Assembly (NCBI GenBank): GCA_023229425.1 | Contig: JALNZG010000014.1 | Location: forward strand, 9,575-73,574 | Reading direction: 5' to 3' | From: Ignavibacteriaceae bacterium | GTDB taxonomy: Bacteria > Bacteroidota > Ignavibacteria > Ignavibacteriales > Ignavibacteriaceae | DNA length: 64,000 nt | Shown here: piece after piece, positions 8,582-17,574 of the stretch | How the letters are laid out: each line of letters begins with the position of its first letter | Position numbering within the stretch: position 1 is the stretch's first letter | Position numbers and translations under genes: made by a program | Notes under the pieces: model-generated | Database searches by the model: none | What the model was told of the DNA's origin: nothing | What the model saw: the letters and a program-made list of their open reading frames with translations, nothing else

Positions 8582-9424
8582 CTATTTTTTACCAATTTCT
8601 TTCATCTTCTTCTGTGCCAACTGTTTTGCGTTCTGGCTGCTTAGAACTTTTTTCCCGGTCTTTTCTTCAATCTCTTTTCTTGTATTGCCGGCGATAGTTC
8701 CGCCTTGTTTTGCAATTGTCCGGCTGTCCTCAAATGTTTTAGGATTCTTCTCTTTTGAAATTTCAGTTGTTGTAGCTTCCGCAAGCATATTAAGCACCAA
8801 CTCCAAATTGGTCATATTATCCCGCAGATTTTCTTTTTTAAGGTCTTTGAATTCTTTGTACCGTTTTGTAGTAAACCCGCTCCATGCTTTTGTAATTTCA
8901 TCGGTAAGTATTGCAAAACCTTCTCCTTTTTTTACACCGCGGTCTTCCCATTCATCGGTAAGTTCTTTTCGCACCTCAATGCTTTTTAGCCGTTGATTTA
9001 TCCATTCCTTCGAGTAACCTTTTCGCAAATAGGTTTCCATTAGCCGGTCAATCCCTTTTTCGGGGTCTTCAATTTCATCAATTCTTTCGCTCCCAACACG
9101 GGCAAGCCAAAGCTTAAATGGTTCTGCCTTTGGTGATGGGACGGATTGGATAAGCCTGAATAATTGTTCAACATCAGCTACATCCGTTTTGTAAAACTTA
9201 CCATCTTTTGATACCATTTTCAGTTGGTTACAATTTGTAACCAACTCACTTCCTTCTTTCTTTAACCTATTTTTCAGCACTTTCCAATAATTATTAGGAT
9301 TTTCGCTTTCGGACAATACTCCTACAACATCTACTATCGAGAAATACCATTTCTCTTCGTCTCCATTCCAAGCTGAACGGATTTGTTTCGAATCAAATAA
9401 TTTTATGCTGGTTTCTTTGTTCAT
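8582..9424 (-). CDS. Bro-N domain protein, DinD-like
   Basis: The 280-residue protein begins with a Bro-N domain (residues 5-115: IRSAWNGDEEKWYFSIVDVVGVL, cut here as IRSAWNG..WYFSIVDVV), with YWKVLKNRLKKEGSE and the phage-antirepressor-like PFKLWLARVGSERIDEIEDP. The second half is the charged helical part seen in DinD-like proteins of many bacteria (YSKEWINQRLKSIE, ILTDEITKAWSG). DinD is SOS-induced in E. coli and modulates RecA; that role is not shown here and I saw no LexA-type palindrome upstream. It is bounded by REP hairpin modules on both sides. Family good, function uncertain. Confidence 0.8.
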   Translation of the reverse strand: MNKETSIKLFDSKQIRSAWNGDEEKWYFSIVDVVGVLSESENPNNYWKVLKNRLKKEGSELVTNCNQLKMVSKDGKFYKTDVADVEQLFRLIQSVPSPKAEPFKLWLARVGSERIDEIEDPEKGIDRLMETYLRKGYSKEWINQRLKSIEVRKELTDEWEDRGVKKGEGFAILTDEITKAWSGFTTKRYKEFKDLKKENLRDNMTNLELVLNMLAEATTTEISKEKNPKTFEDSRTIAKQGGTIAGNTRKEIEEKTGKKVLSSQNAKQLAQKKMKEIGKK

Positions 9425-9453
9425 TGTTTAACTCAGTTTGTTACTTTATTAAC

Positions 9454-9546
9454 TCCGCACTACACCTCGGCGTGATGCTACACGAATAAATTCCGATAAA
9501 TCGGGATGATTTATTGTTCAGCGCCACGCTTTAACGTGACGCTGAT
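9454..9546. repeat. Partial REP unit, three hairpin modules
   Basis: This copy keeps CCGCACT..CACCTCGGCGTGATGCTACACG, an ATTCCGATAAATCGGGAT hairpin and an end hairpin. In the end hairpin the usual ATACCGTTTACGGTAT core is replaced by CCACGCTTTAACGTGA, while the CAGCG and CGCTGATT flanks are unchanged. Confidence 0.75.
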
Positions 9547-9567
9547 TTACACATCGGAAGATTGCAA

Positions 9568-9816
9568 TTACCCTTTAACTTTTTCGTACTCGGCAATTGC
9601 CATTGTGTTGAGTTCGTTTTTCAGCTCTTTGGGAATTACAACTTTATCGTAATACTTCCCGTCTTTGCTTTTCTCCTGCGGTGAACTTACAAACAAACCG
9701 TTTGAGCCATCCACTAAAGTGAATCCCTTTATTTCAATTCCTTCTCCGGTAACAAGATCAAAAAATGCTCTTGTTTTGTTTGTTCCGTTGTACGGATTGA
9801 GTCTTGAAATTTTCAT
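9568..9816 (-). CDS. SpoVG-like small protein
   Basis: The 82-residue protein reads MKISRLNPYN.. then ..AFFDLVTGEGIEIKGFTLVDG, GLFVSSPQEKSKDGKYYD and VVIPKELKNEL. This is the layout of SpoVG: a beta-rich first half, the conserved F-V-S-x-P segment and a C-terminal helix. SpoVG proteins bind DNA or RNA and act as pleiotropic regulators. The frame extends four codons further, but GGAGGT lies just before the ATG at 9816, so that start is preferred. It is a single gene between a REP unit and the NYN gene. Confidence 0.78.
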   Translation of the reverse strand: MKISRLNPYNGTNKTRAFFDLVTGEGIEIKGFTLVDGSNGLFVSSPQEKSKDGKYYDKVVIPKELKNELNTMAIAEYEKVKG

Positions 9817-10031
9817 ATGAACCTCCATTAAATATTGGTTGTGATGTTATTTATAACTTTTGGGGAAAGAACTCATGAATAGAAACCCCGACAGGAAAAA
9901 CAGTAGTGATGGTTTTCTTTTACAGAGATTATTATCTATCCCTATAAGTTTGTTGCTAAAATAAAGTTCTTTTTTATAAAAGGCAAGATTTTTTTAGTTC
10001 GTTCATCAAAAAAATTTGCAGTGATGCAGCG

Positions 10032-10787
10032 CTATTCTTTGTTCCTAACGTAAATGAGTTTAAATCTCCCCTTTTGATTTTCGCGCTGTTCAATTTCAAA
10101 TCTATCAATTGACTTGATAAGTGGAGTAAGTTTTTGAAATCCATAATTTCGTGAATCAAAATTCGGTTGTTTTTTTTGTAAAAGATTTCCGACATCTCCT
10201 AAAAAAGCCCAACCTTCTTCATCAGCTAAATCGGATACAGTCGAAGCGATTAGTTTAATTACTTTTGGAGTAATTTTGTCCACTTCATTTCTCTTTGGAG
10301 TTTCTCCCTTTGTTATAGCAACTTCACCGCTGTCGGCTGGTTCTTTAGTTTGATTTTTTAGAATTTCTAAATAAATAAATTTATCGCAAGCAACAATAAA
10401 TGGCAAGGGAGTTTTCTTCTCGCCGATACCAAAAACTTTCATTCCCGCTTCTCTTAACCTCGTTGCCAACCTTGTAAAATCGCTATCACTTGAAGCTAAG
10501 CAAAATCCATTAACTTTTTCTGAGTACAAAATATCCATCGCATCAATGATCATGGCTGAGTCAGTAGCATTTTTCCCGGTAGTGTAACCGTACTGTTGAA
10601 TCGGGGTGATGGCGCTTTCCAACAAAATATTTTTCCATTTTGAAAGACTCGGTTTCGTCCAATCGCCATAAATTCTTTTGATAGTAGGATTGCCGTACTT
10701 TGCAATTTCTTCCATCATCTCTTTTATATAAGCTGAGGGGATATTGTCTCCATCAATCAACACAGCAAGTTTTAAATCCGGTTCCAT
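10032..10787 (-). CDS. NYN-domain nuclease with C-terminal OST-HTH/LOTUS domain (LabA-like)
   Basis: The 251-residue protein has an N-terminal NYN/DUF88 domain (residues 6-145). It shows AVLIDGDNIPSAY, IYGDWTKP, TDSAMIIDAMD and FCLASSDSDFTRLATRLRE, which supply the acidic PIN-like metal site. Residues 170-250 form an OST-HTH/LOTUS domain (LADEEGWAFLGDVGNLLQKKQPNF in outline). This pairing is well known in bacteria and probably cuts or binds structured RNA. The acids are intact. It is alone and preceded by a 280-base AT-rich gap. Confidence 0.88.
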   Translation of the reverse strand: MEPDLKLAVLIDGDNIPSAYIKEMMEEIAKYGNPTIKRIYGDWTKPSLSKWKNILLESAITPIQQYGYTTGKNATDSAMIIDAMDILYSEKVNGFCLASSDSDFTRLATRLREAGMKVFGIGEKKTPLPFIVACDKFIYLEILKNQTKEPADSGEVAITKGETPKRNEVDKITPKVIKLIASTVSDLADEEGWAFLGDVGNLLQKKQPNFDSRNYGFQKLTPLIKSIDRFEIEQRENQKGRFKLIYVRNKE

Positions 10788-10971
10788 TTGTTTCTCCGAT
10801 GTTATTCAAAGAATAAGTACATGAAGTTTTAAATTAAGGTGTCAATCACTTTTCAAACCACGTATAAACTTCAACTACAACTTAACCAACAAACATAGTT
10901 TTAGCAATAAGTAATGCTGTTTTCATATTGACAGTCCATAAGAAGCATTCGAATTTTAAAACTCTTAATCA

Positions 10972-11015
10972 TAATCTTAAGCTTTTTCTTAATCCGATTA
11001 AGAAACTTAAGAAAG
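10972..11015. repeat. AT-rich palindromic element in the gap before the DinB_2 gene
   Basis: The gap 10788-11069 has no gene. It contains CTTAAG..TTCTTAATC-CG-GATTAAGAA..CTTAAG-type inverted copies, followed by more AAGAATAAGAAT copies. It could form a hairpin on either strand; function unknown. Confidence 0.5.
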
Positions 11016-11069
11016 AGTAAGAATAAGAATAATATTAAGATGCTTTTTCATATTAATTGCTTCATGTAT

Positions 11070-11549
11070 TCAGTATATAATCTGTTTTAAATGATGCTGC
11101 ATATGCCCAATATAATCGTTGATAAAATAAGCCAATGTTACCGGTTCTGCTTTTGCGACCGGTTGCCATGCAATTTCATCAAGGTTGTGTGAAGGTCTCT
11201 GTAACAAAATAATATCACCGGGAATGGCTGCAATTATTCTGCCAAGATGCATGTTAAATTCATACCATAAGTTAAGAAGCGATAGCCAAGGAGCGTCTTC
11301 GTAACGTTGGATTTTAACCCAATCATCTTGTTGGTAACCGGAAAAAACTAAATCACTTTTAAATTGCGCTCTTACAAACCGTTGATGATTGTTAGAAGCT
11401 GAATCAATCAAATGCCCTAGTATTTCTTTATGCGACCATTTTTCAGGCGAAGATTTCTTTCCGCTTTCTTCTTCGGTTATAACCATTAATTTGTGGAAAG
11501 CTGCTTCCGTTGCACTAAGTAATAATCTGCTAAGTTCATCTGATTTCAT
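11070..11549 (-). CDS. DinB_2 family putative metal-dependent enzyme
   Basis: The 159-residue protein is a four-helix-bundle DinB_2/YfiT-like protein. The three metal-site histidines are visible in the usual places: H in KWSHKEILGHLIDSASN, and the C-terminal YIGHMQHHLKQII. Related proteins act as thiol-dependent transferases or hydrolases, but the substrate here is unknown. The open frame reaches 11582, overlapping the upstream DUF72 gene by 4 bases; the ATG at 11549 has GGAG 8 bases before it and fits better. The pair is probably cotranscribed. Confidence 0.82.
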   Translation of the reverse strand: MKSDELSRLLLSATEAAFHKLMVITEEESGKKSSPEKWSHKEILGHLIDSASNNHQRFVRAQFKSDLVFSGYQQDDWVKIQRYEDAPWLSLLNLWYEFNMHLGRIIAAIPGDIILLQRPSHNLDEIAWQPVAKAEPVTLAYFINDYIGHMQHHLKQIIY

Positions 11550-11578
11550 TTCATTAACTCCATAAAGATTTTGTTGCT

Positions 11579-12436
11579 TCAAAATAAACTGGATTTCATT
11601 TTCTGAACGGTAATTCCTAGCATGTTCATGAACTCATTCGCATTTACAACTGCGTTTCCTTGAGGATGATTGTTCATGATGATGTACATCTCTTTCACTT
11701 TACAATAAATCGCTTTTACTTTTTGAATTACTTCCGCTAACTCGCCGGGAGAATAACAATAGTTGTAACGCTCGCTTTGCTGTTCGTAAGATTGTTCTTT
11801 CCCGAAGTTTGTAAGCGATTTTTTCCACGCATCAACATTTCTACCGTGAAAGCGGAGATACGCTGTTTCATTTGTTACAACGGGTTCAAACGAAATTGCT
11901 TTTCCAATTTCCGGCTGATCGATTGTACAAAATGAAATATTTAAAGCTTTGAAAAAATCATACGCAGATTTATTACTCCACGACGAGTGCCGCACTTCAA
12001 CAAATTGGTTATAACTAGAAAATACTTCGTTGAGCTGCCTGATATATTCCGCGCTTGAATCATTAAATGAAAATGAATACGGAAACTGGATCAATATTCC
12101 GCCAAGACGTTCTGCTTGTACAAGTTTATTTAAATTTTCCGATACTGATTTTATACTTTGTTTATCATATTTACGATTATGTGTAAAATCTTGATGAAGT
12201 TTTATCGTGAAAAGAAAATCATCCGCATCTTCAACTTTTCTAATCCAACCTTCAACAATTTTTGGAGAGAGATAGGTATAATATGTTGAATTTACTTCAA
12301 CACAATTAAAATTTTCGGCATAAAACTGAAGCCAGTCAAAATTATTTGATTGTTGCTTGGGATAAAAATTTGGAACCCAGTCTTTGTAAGACCATCCCGC
12401 TGTTCCAATATGAAAAGCCGGTATCACATTCTGCAT
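11579..12436 (-). CDS. DUF72 (YecE-like) family protein
   Basis: The 285-residue protein shows the DUF72 TIM-barrel signatures: HIGTAGWSYKDWVPNFYP at the start, VEVNSTYYTYLSPKIVEGW, FLFTIKLHQDFTH, GGILIQFPYSF, VEVRHSSWS, AYLRFHGRN and the final NNHPQGNAVVNANEF. The biochemical role of the family is not settled. An upstream TTG at 12460 also keeps the frame open, but the ATG at 12436 is nearer the conserved start. The stop region runs into the DinB_2 gene. Confidence 0.88.
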   Translation of the reverse strand: MQNVIPAFHIGTAGWSYKDWVPNFYPKQQSNNFDWLQFYAENFNCVEVNSTYYTYLSPKIVEGWIRKVEDADDFLFTIKLHQDFTHNRKYDKQSIKSVSENLNKLVQAERLGGILIQFPYSFSFNDSSAEYIRQLNEVFSSYNQFVEVRHSSWSNKSAYDFFKALNISFCTIDQPEIGKAISFEPVVTNETAYLRFHGRNVDAWKKSLTNFGKEQSYEQQSERYNYCYSPGELAEVIQKVKAIYCKVKEMYIIMNNHPQGNAVVNANEFMNMLGITVQKMKSSLF

Positions 12437-12502
12437 CTTTCTTTTGCATACATTGAACAATGCAGAACTTTAATAGGGACGCAACTCCAACAGATCACTC
12501 TT

Positions 12503-12567
12503 AATTTTCCATAATCGTTCACGATGATTTTTCAATTAGCGATACCGTTTACGGTATCGCTAATTTA
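12503..12567. repeat. Partial REP unit, last two hairpin modules
   Basis: ATAATCGTTCACGATGAT (imperfect third module) and GCGATACCGTTTACGGTATCGC occur here in the same order and spacing as in the RAYT-flanking units. They lie in the gap between the DUF72 gene and a 59-codon gene. Confidence 0.78.
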
Positions 12568-12572
12568 GCATT

Positions 12573-12752
12573 TTATTTTACCGCTGCCTTAACCTTTGCA
12601 ATCACATCCTTTGAATAAAGATTGCAAATCCCTTTTTTTGCTGTGGGTTTTATTCCAAGTTCGGTAATTGCTTTCTTTACTTTCGCATCGGATACGGATA
12701 ATGCTTTTGCAATATTTCCCGCGGTTAGTAAATCGGTTTGTTCTGCTTTCAT
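12573..12752 (-). CDS. 59-residue putative DNA-binding protein
   Basis: A small frame starts at an ATG at 12752 preceded by AAGGAGTTATTCTC. The protein has LLTAGNIAKALSVSDAKVKKAI, which looks like a helix-turn-helix of the MerR/excisionase kind, then KPTAKKGICNLYSKDVIAKVKAA, as in small winged-helix DNA binders where a conserved aromatic ends the wing. The clean ribosome site, codon use and sensible hydrophobic pattern support it as real. No partner gene is obvious. Confidence 0.62.
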   Translation of the reverse strand: MKAEQTDLLTAGNIAKALSVSDAKVKKAITELGIKPTAKKGICNLYSKDVIAKVKAAVK

Positions 12753-12866
12753 GAGAATAACTCCTTTTGTATGTTGGTTTTTTCTAAAAGTTCCGAAACA
12801 TTTGTTCTAAAAATATTTACTTCACAGGTAAAGTTAAGGCTTCACCAAATAATAGAGGTGAGTTTT

Positions 12867-13427
12867 TTACGGAAACATTTTCCTTACTCTTTGTTTTCCC
12901 TTTTTATTACTTACAACTGTAAATCCTTCTTTTTCAAAGAGCGAAAAAGTCCCAGTCCAAACGAAAGCGGCGGGTAATTCTTTTTCCAATTTGACGGGAT
13001 AGCCTTCAATAATTTTTACTCCGCGTTGGTGTAAAGACTTCATGGAATGCTTTAATAACGCTGCTGCCACACCCTTTCCTCTAAAACCTTTTTTAATAAA
13101 AAAGCAAGGTATTGACCAAACATTTTCCGCGTCATCACATTTTAAACTTGGCGCTCTATCCAGTTTAAAATACTCAACTCTTTTATCGAAAGAGCACCAG
13201 CCGATAACTTCATCACCGGAAAAAGCAAGTGCACCGTGTGCTAGACCGGAAGTAATTAATTTCTTAAAACGTTTCTTTGACTCGATTCCTTTTATGTCTT
13301 CCCATTTTTCATTTTTTGCTACACGCCAACTCATACACCAACAGCCGCCGCAAGCTCCGTTATTGCCAAAAAGTTCTTCAATATGTTTCCACGAATCGGG
13401 AGTTACATTAATAGTTGTTATCTTCAT
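12867..13427 (-). CDS. GNAT family N-acetyltransferase
   Basis: The 186-residue protein has the GNAT acetyl-CoA loop FFIKKGFRGKGVAAALLKHSM (Q/RxxGxG/A as R-G-K-G-V-A). Before it are GDEVIGWCSF and the YFKLDRAPSL strand, and after it LFEKEGFTVV. A CGGCWCMSW cluster near residue 26 is a feature of one GNAT branch in which the Cys/Trp block is conserved. The substrate is unknown. It starts 1 base after the stop of yjbQ in transcription order, so the two are likely cotranscribed. Confidence 0.85.
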   Translation of the reverse strand: MKITTINVTPDSWKHIEELFGNNGACGGCWCMSWRVAKNEKWEDIKGIESKKRFKKLITSGLAHGALAFSGDEVIGWCSFDKRVEYFKLDRAPSLKCDDAENVWSIPCFFIKKGFRGKGVAAALLKHSMKSLHQRGVKIIEGYPVKLEKELPAAFVWTGTFSLFEKEGFTVVSNKKGKQRVRKMFP

Positions 13428-13428
13428 T

Positions 13429-13860
13429 TTATTCTTCCCCGCTAATCGTTATCACAATGCTTCTCGCACCACCATAATTACGATGCTCACAAAGATAAAT
13501 GCCTTGCCAGGTCCCAAGATTTAATCTGCCTTTTGTAATGGGAATTGTTACCGATGAGCCAAGCAGCGACGCTTTAATATGCGCCGGCATATCATCTGCT
13601 CCTTCGGTTGTGTGAACATAGTGAGGTGCATTTTCAGGAGCAATTTTGTTGAAGTGAGATTCCATATCACTTCGTACATCCGGATCAGCATTTTCATTTA
13701 AGGTTAAAGATGCCGAAGTATGTTGAATGAAAACGTGCATCAGTCCGACAGAAATTTTTCTGATCTCCGGAACTTGGTTGAGAATTTCATTCGTAACTAA
13801 ATGAAATCCTCTTTTCTTTTGCTGAAGTTTTATTTCTTTTTGAAACCACATAGTACTCAA
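13429..13860 (-). CDS. yjbQ: YjbQ/UPF0047 family protein
   Basis: The 143-residue protein is a full-length UPF0047 member. It shows GLMHVFIQHTSASLTLNENADPDV in outline, HYVHTTEGADDMPAHIKASLLG, and the final LGTWQGIYLCEHRN..R. These histidines and acids form the family's metal site. Members are annotated as secondary thiamine-phosphate synthase because some replace ThiE when overproduced, but the true reaction is unclear. It lies between a TonB receptor upstream and a GNAT downstream on the same strand. Confidence 0.9.
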   Translation of the reverse strand: MSTMWFQKEIKLQQKKRGFHLVTNEILNQVPEIRKISVGLMHVFIQHTSASLTLNENADPDVRSDMESHFNKIAPENAPHYVHTTEGADDMPAHIKASLLGSSVTIPITKGRLNLGTWQGIYLCEHRNYGGARSIVITISGEE

Positions 13861-13879
13861 CAGTTTAGTTATGTACGGA

Positions 13880-15736
13880 TTAGTATTGAACGCTTGCTTT
13901 TATCCCAGCAAATAGCCACCTGCCGGGAAGAAAAACACCGGTAAAATCTTTGTATGATTTATTAAATAAATTTGTCGCTTTTAGAAATACATTAAAATTG
14001 GCGAAAGATTTTTTCATCTGTATATCAACAAGAAAATTTTTATCGCCGGTAATTCTATTTTCGTAACGAAGCATCCACGTTTGTATTATATTGAAAAACA
14101 ATTCGTTCGAAATTCCCACAACAAGTTGATGCCTCAAATGATCAAGCACGTAACGCGATTGAAAATTCTCTCTATTTAGTGAAGCAACTACATTCAAATA
14201 AGTATAACCGATGGTTATTTTTTTAATCATTTGCAGAGAAATATCTGCCGTATTTAGTTCTGTATTACCTTCAAAGCCGCTTGTGATTACATTAACAATG
14301 TTGTATGAATGCCACACAGAATCCGTTGCAGCTTTTCCCCAATCTATGCTATTGTTTCCGTTTCTTTTAAATAAACTGAACGAAGCCGAAAATTTTTCTT
14401 CCACAAAATGCATTCCTACTTCGTAGTTTGAACTTTCTTCATATTGCAGATTGGAATTCCCTTTCTGCGTTCCATTCTTCGGCGTTACAAAATAGTTATA
14501 ATAAAGTTCTGTAAAGCTCGGCAGGCGAAAAGCTTTTCCGTACGAAGCATAAATACGTGCCGCAGGAAATAAATTGTAACCGAAACTTACACCTGGCCAA
14601 AACTTCCATCCGATATTTGCATAGTTGTAAGCAAAGAATCCCATCGCTGCATTAAAAATTTTGTATCCAATTTTCTGTTCGGCAAATATTCCTTTTTGTT
14701 CGCGCGAATGATCTCCCAAATTTGAACTAGCAATCACATCTCTTTTATATTCCACACCAAAAGCAGTTGTTCCAATTTCTGTTTTAAATGCTGCCTGCAC
14801 TTCTGCTCCATACACATTTGTTTGGTGCACATTTCGGTAAAACGAAGGGTTCAAATAATTTAAAAAATATTCGTCGTCATTTCTTCGCCAAAAAAATTTA
14901 GGGGTAACAACAAGTTTCGCCACATTAAATTCCCCCACAGCACTTGCCAACTTTGTTCTGGTATGTTCCCACTGATCAGGATATTTATCAGAATAAAAAC
15001 TATTAGCTCCGAATTCTTTATCATCATACCCAAAGGAAAAATTAACAAACTGCCCATCAAACAAAATGGAAGAACGGTAGGAAGCATTTACTTCATCAAA
15101 GTTTGTATTGTGCCGATAACCGTCACTCTTTATTTTTGAAAAAGAAAAATGATTATTCATAGAGCTGAATCCAAAACTACCCGATAACTCTGCATCATAA
15201 AATCCGTGTTCGCCGCCGGTAATCTGAACTGCAGCACTTTTTCCATTTTCTTTTTTTGTGATGATATTAATAACCCCGCCAAATGCATTTGGACCGAAGG
15301 AACTTGAACCATCACCTTTCACTATTTCAATTCGCTCAATTTGGTCCAATGAAAGAGGAAGATTTAAATTATGGTGCGCCGTTTGCGGATCACTAACTTT
15401 AATGCCGTCGATCATGATTAACGTTTGTTCAAATGTTCCACCGCGAATGCTCACATCAGCTTGCACACCCTCAACACCACGCTGTTTAATATCAACTCCG
15501 GTAACATACTGAAGTAAATCTTGCACACTGTTTACCGGTGCGGCAGCTATATCTTCCGGTTTAATAATTTGAATGTTTCTTGTAGTCTCTGAAAGTTTGC
15601 TTGTGGTTCTTCCCGCCGTTACCACAATTTCATTAAGATTATAAACTTTTTCCTGAGGAACGAGAGCGCATGCAAAAAAGAAAAAAAGGAAAAGTGTACT
15701 GGAAACATGTTTGAAAGAACTAAATTTTTGTTGCAT
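13880..15736 (-). CDS. TonB-dependent outer-membrane receptor
   Basis: The 618-residue protein has a signal peptide (STLFLFFFFACAL), then a TonB-box-like VYNLNEIVVTAGR and a plug domain (VNSVQDLLQYVTGVDIKQRG, IRGGTFEQTLIMIDGIKVSDPQ, RIEIVKGDGSSSFGPNAFGGVINI, all cut here). A 22-strand-type barrel follows, ending in Tyr after GIKASVQ. The layout is BtuB/CirA-like. The ligand is not evident. The frame opens at 15763, overlapping the upstream phosphoesterase gene; the ATG at 15736 avoids this and gives a normal signal peptide. The two genes abut, so they may share a message and substrate pathway. Confidence 0.9.
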   Translation of the reverse strand: MQQKFSSFKHVSSTLFLFFFFACALVPQEKVYNLNEIVVTAGRTTSKLSETTRNIQIIKPEDIAAAPVNSVQDLLQYVTGVDIKQRGVEGVQADVSIRGGTFEQTLIMIDGIKVSDPQTAHHNLNLPLSLDQIERIEIVKGDGSSSFGPNAFGGVINIITKKENGKSAAVQITGGEHGFYDAELSGSFGFSSMNNHFSFSKIKSDGYRHNTNFDEVNASYRSSILFDGQFVNFSFGYDDKEFGANSFYSDKYPDQWEHTRTKLASAVGEFNVAKLVVTPKFFWRRNDDEYFLNYLNPSFYRNVHQTNVYGAEVQAAFKTEIGTTAFGVEYKRDVIASSNLGDHSREQKGIFAEQKIGYKIFNAAMGFFAYNYANIGWKFWPGVSFGYNLFPAARIYASYGKAFRLPSFTELYYNYFVTPKNGTQKGNSNLQYEESSNYEVGMHFVEEKFSASFSLFKRNGNNSIDWGKAATDSVWHSYNIVNVITSGFEGNTELNTADISLQMIKKITIGYTYLNVVASLNRENFQSRYVLDHLRHQLVVGISNELFFNIIQTWMLRYENRITGDKNFLVDIQMKKSFANFNVFLKATNLFNKSYKDFTGVFLPGRWLFAGIKASVQY

Positions 15737-15737
15737 A

Positions 15738-16865
15738 CTATTTTTTAATGGTGAATTTATCAATAATTTTTATTCCCGAACCAAGTTTGTCGTTTGTTTT
15801 TTCTTTCGGAAATGCACCATATGTTGTTACGTCAACTTTATTCTTTTTTACATCGAAAACAACATACTCAAACGCGCGCATTCCTACAAAATCCCTTGAA
15901 GCCTGGGAATTTTCTCCGGGACCATAAAAATAATTTAATGTTTGATAATACGGAATGGCTTCCTCATAAGTAAATTCCTGTTCGGGATTTTTCGGTTCAT
16001 CATGCTTGGGATTAAAATAATAAAGTGGCGCGCCTGAACTTCCGGCCACAATTTGATAAATACCGTCAACCGATTCTCTTCCATAAAGATGTTCGTGCCC
16101 ACAAATATATGCTGTAACTTTGTATGTTTTAAGAATCCGTAAAAATTCATTCCGCTGATTGAGATACCATTGCCTGGTAGAATCTAATGGAAGTTTTAAC
16201 TTCAACCCGAGATTTGGCAAACCATCACGCAAATGTCCGCCAACAGGAAAAGCAGGCTCATGGCTTACTACAAAAATGTCGCTTACTTCTCTTTCTCTTG
16301 CTTCCTTAAGGTCATTCTCAAGCCAATCTAAATTTTTAATATAGTGCCAATCGCGTTTGTCGTCGATTGCGTCATTCGGGTTGCCGTAATACCAGCGGTC
16401 TGAGGTAACAAATACAAAATGGTGTTTCTCATAATCAAAAGAATAAGAAATTCCCTTTTCATCTGTAGGCCCATTCAAAAAGACATCCGGGAAAATCTTC
16501 CGAAAATTTTCTTCGTCTTTCGGATGCTGGACTTCATGATTCCCAACAACTACCCAAATTTTTGGCCAAACCATTTTGGGATTACGATAAATCGGAGACA
16601 TTACCTCTTTCCAATGTAAAAGCTCTTTAACGGTCTGATCCGGATTTGTTTTGCTCCCATCAACTAAATCTCCTGCAAAAACAACAAACTTTGCATCCGG
16701 TTGATTATTGAGCATGTGCTCCACAAGTGCGGAAAGGACTTTTTTGTTTACTCCTTCATCGCTACCTCGGCTATCTGACATTGCAATAAATTTTAAATTT
16801 TGTGGGATTAAAATTCCGTAGAACACTAAAACTACAAAAATATTTTTAATTAGATGTTTAATCAT
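15738..16865 (-). CDS. Secreted calcineurin-like metallophosphoesterase
   Basis: The 375-residue protein has an N-terminal signal segment (NIFVVLVFYGILIPQ) and all metallophosphoesterase motifs: FIAMSDSRG (variant of DxH, with Asp kept), FAGDLVDG, VVGNHEVQ, VVSHEPAF and YICGHEHLYGR. It hydrolyses a phosphate ester or similar bond outside the cytoplasm. It is immediately upstream of a TonB receptor, which suggests phosphate or a phosphorylated nutrient, though that is inference. The first motif has Ser-Arg where His is usual. Confidence 0.88.
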   Translation of the reverse strand: MIKHLIKNIFVVLVFYGILIPQNLKFIAMSDSRGSDEGVNKKVLSALVEHMLNNQPDAKFVVFAGDLVDGSKTNPDQTVKELLHWKEVMSPIYRNPKMVWPKIWVVVGNHEVQHPKDEENFRKIFPDVFLNGPTDEKGISYSFDYEKHHFVFVTSDRWYYGNPNDAIDDKRDWHYIKNLDWLENDLKEAREREVSDIFVVSHEPAFPVGGHLRDGLPNLGLKLKLPLDSTRQWYLNQRNEFLRILKTYKVTAYICGHEHLYGRESVDGIYQIVAGSSGAPLYYFNPKHDEPKNPEQEFTYEEAIPYYQTLNYFYGPGENSQASRDFVGMRAFEYVVFDVKKNKVDVTTYGAFPKEKTNDKLGSGIKIIDKFTIKK

Positions 16866-16909
16866 AACTGCCTTTAACTAAATAAATTAACATGAATTAC
16901 ATAAGCTTT

Positions 16910-17539
16910 TTAATTGTCTAATATTTTCTTTCCCATCGTACGGTATATCCCCACAACCGAACCTACAATTTTGAATTTTGGATCATTAATCTCAATGACA
17001 ATCGGTTTGTATTCCGAATTTTCAGAATGAAGCTCAATGCTCCCGTTTTTAATGCAAAATCTTTTTACTACTGCGGCATCCTCTAAAATTGCAACCACAA
17101 TCTGTCCGTTTACAAGTTCGGCATCAGGCTTTACAATAACTACATCTCCGCTAAAAATATAGGCATCTTTTAAGCTATCGCCTTTAACGCGCAGCAGAAA
17201 AGATTGAGAAGGCATTTTCACAATAGTCGGTAATTGGATGGTGTCAATTGTGTCCGGATAAATTGTCAGTGGATTTCCCGCCGCCACCTCACCCATTATA
17301 GGGCGAGATATGAAATACAGTTCTTCCGAAGTAATTTCAATACTGCGGGAAAGTTTTGGTTTTTTCTTTATATATCCTTTCCTTTCGATCGCCTGCAGAT
17401 GTTGTTGAACAGTTGCCCGATTTTTATAGCCAAAATGGAGAGCAATTTCTGCTAAAGAAGGCGGAATTCTTTTTCCCACTTTTTGTTCAATCAGGAAATT
17501 CAATATTTTGTTCTGAATTTCAGTTAGTTCTTTTGACAT
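16910..17539 (-). CDS. lexA: LexA SOS repressor
   Basis: The 209-residue protein has an N-terminal winged helix (IQNKILNFLIEQ, SLAEIALHFGYKNRATVQQHL) and a C-terminal S24 peptidase domain. The self-cleavage bond is in GEVAAGNPL, the Ser in VKGDSLKDAYI and the Lys in LEDAAVVKRF, all intact. The frame opens 17 codons earlier at 17590, but that ATG lies inside the operator palindrome; the ATG at 17539 follows GGAAG and is chosen. It is a single gene, autoregulated by the palindrome upstream. LexA represses DNA repair genes until RecA filaments trigger cleavage. Confidence 0.93.
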   Translation of the reverse strand: MSKELTEIQNKILNFLIEQKVGKRIPPSLAEIALHFGYKNRATVQQHLQAIERKGYIKKKPKLSRSIEITSEELYFISRPIMGEVAAGNPLTIYPDTIDTIQLPTIVKMPSQSFLLRVKGDSLKDAYIFSGDVVIVKPDAELVNGQIVVAILEDAAVVKRFCIKNGSIELHSENSEYKPIVIEINDPKFKIVGSVVGIYRTMGKKILDN

Positions 17540-17574
17540 AGACACACTTCCGTTTGGTGAATTCCAATTGTTCA

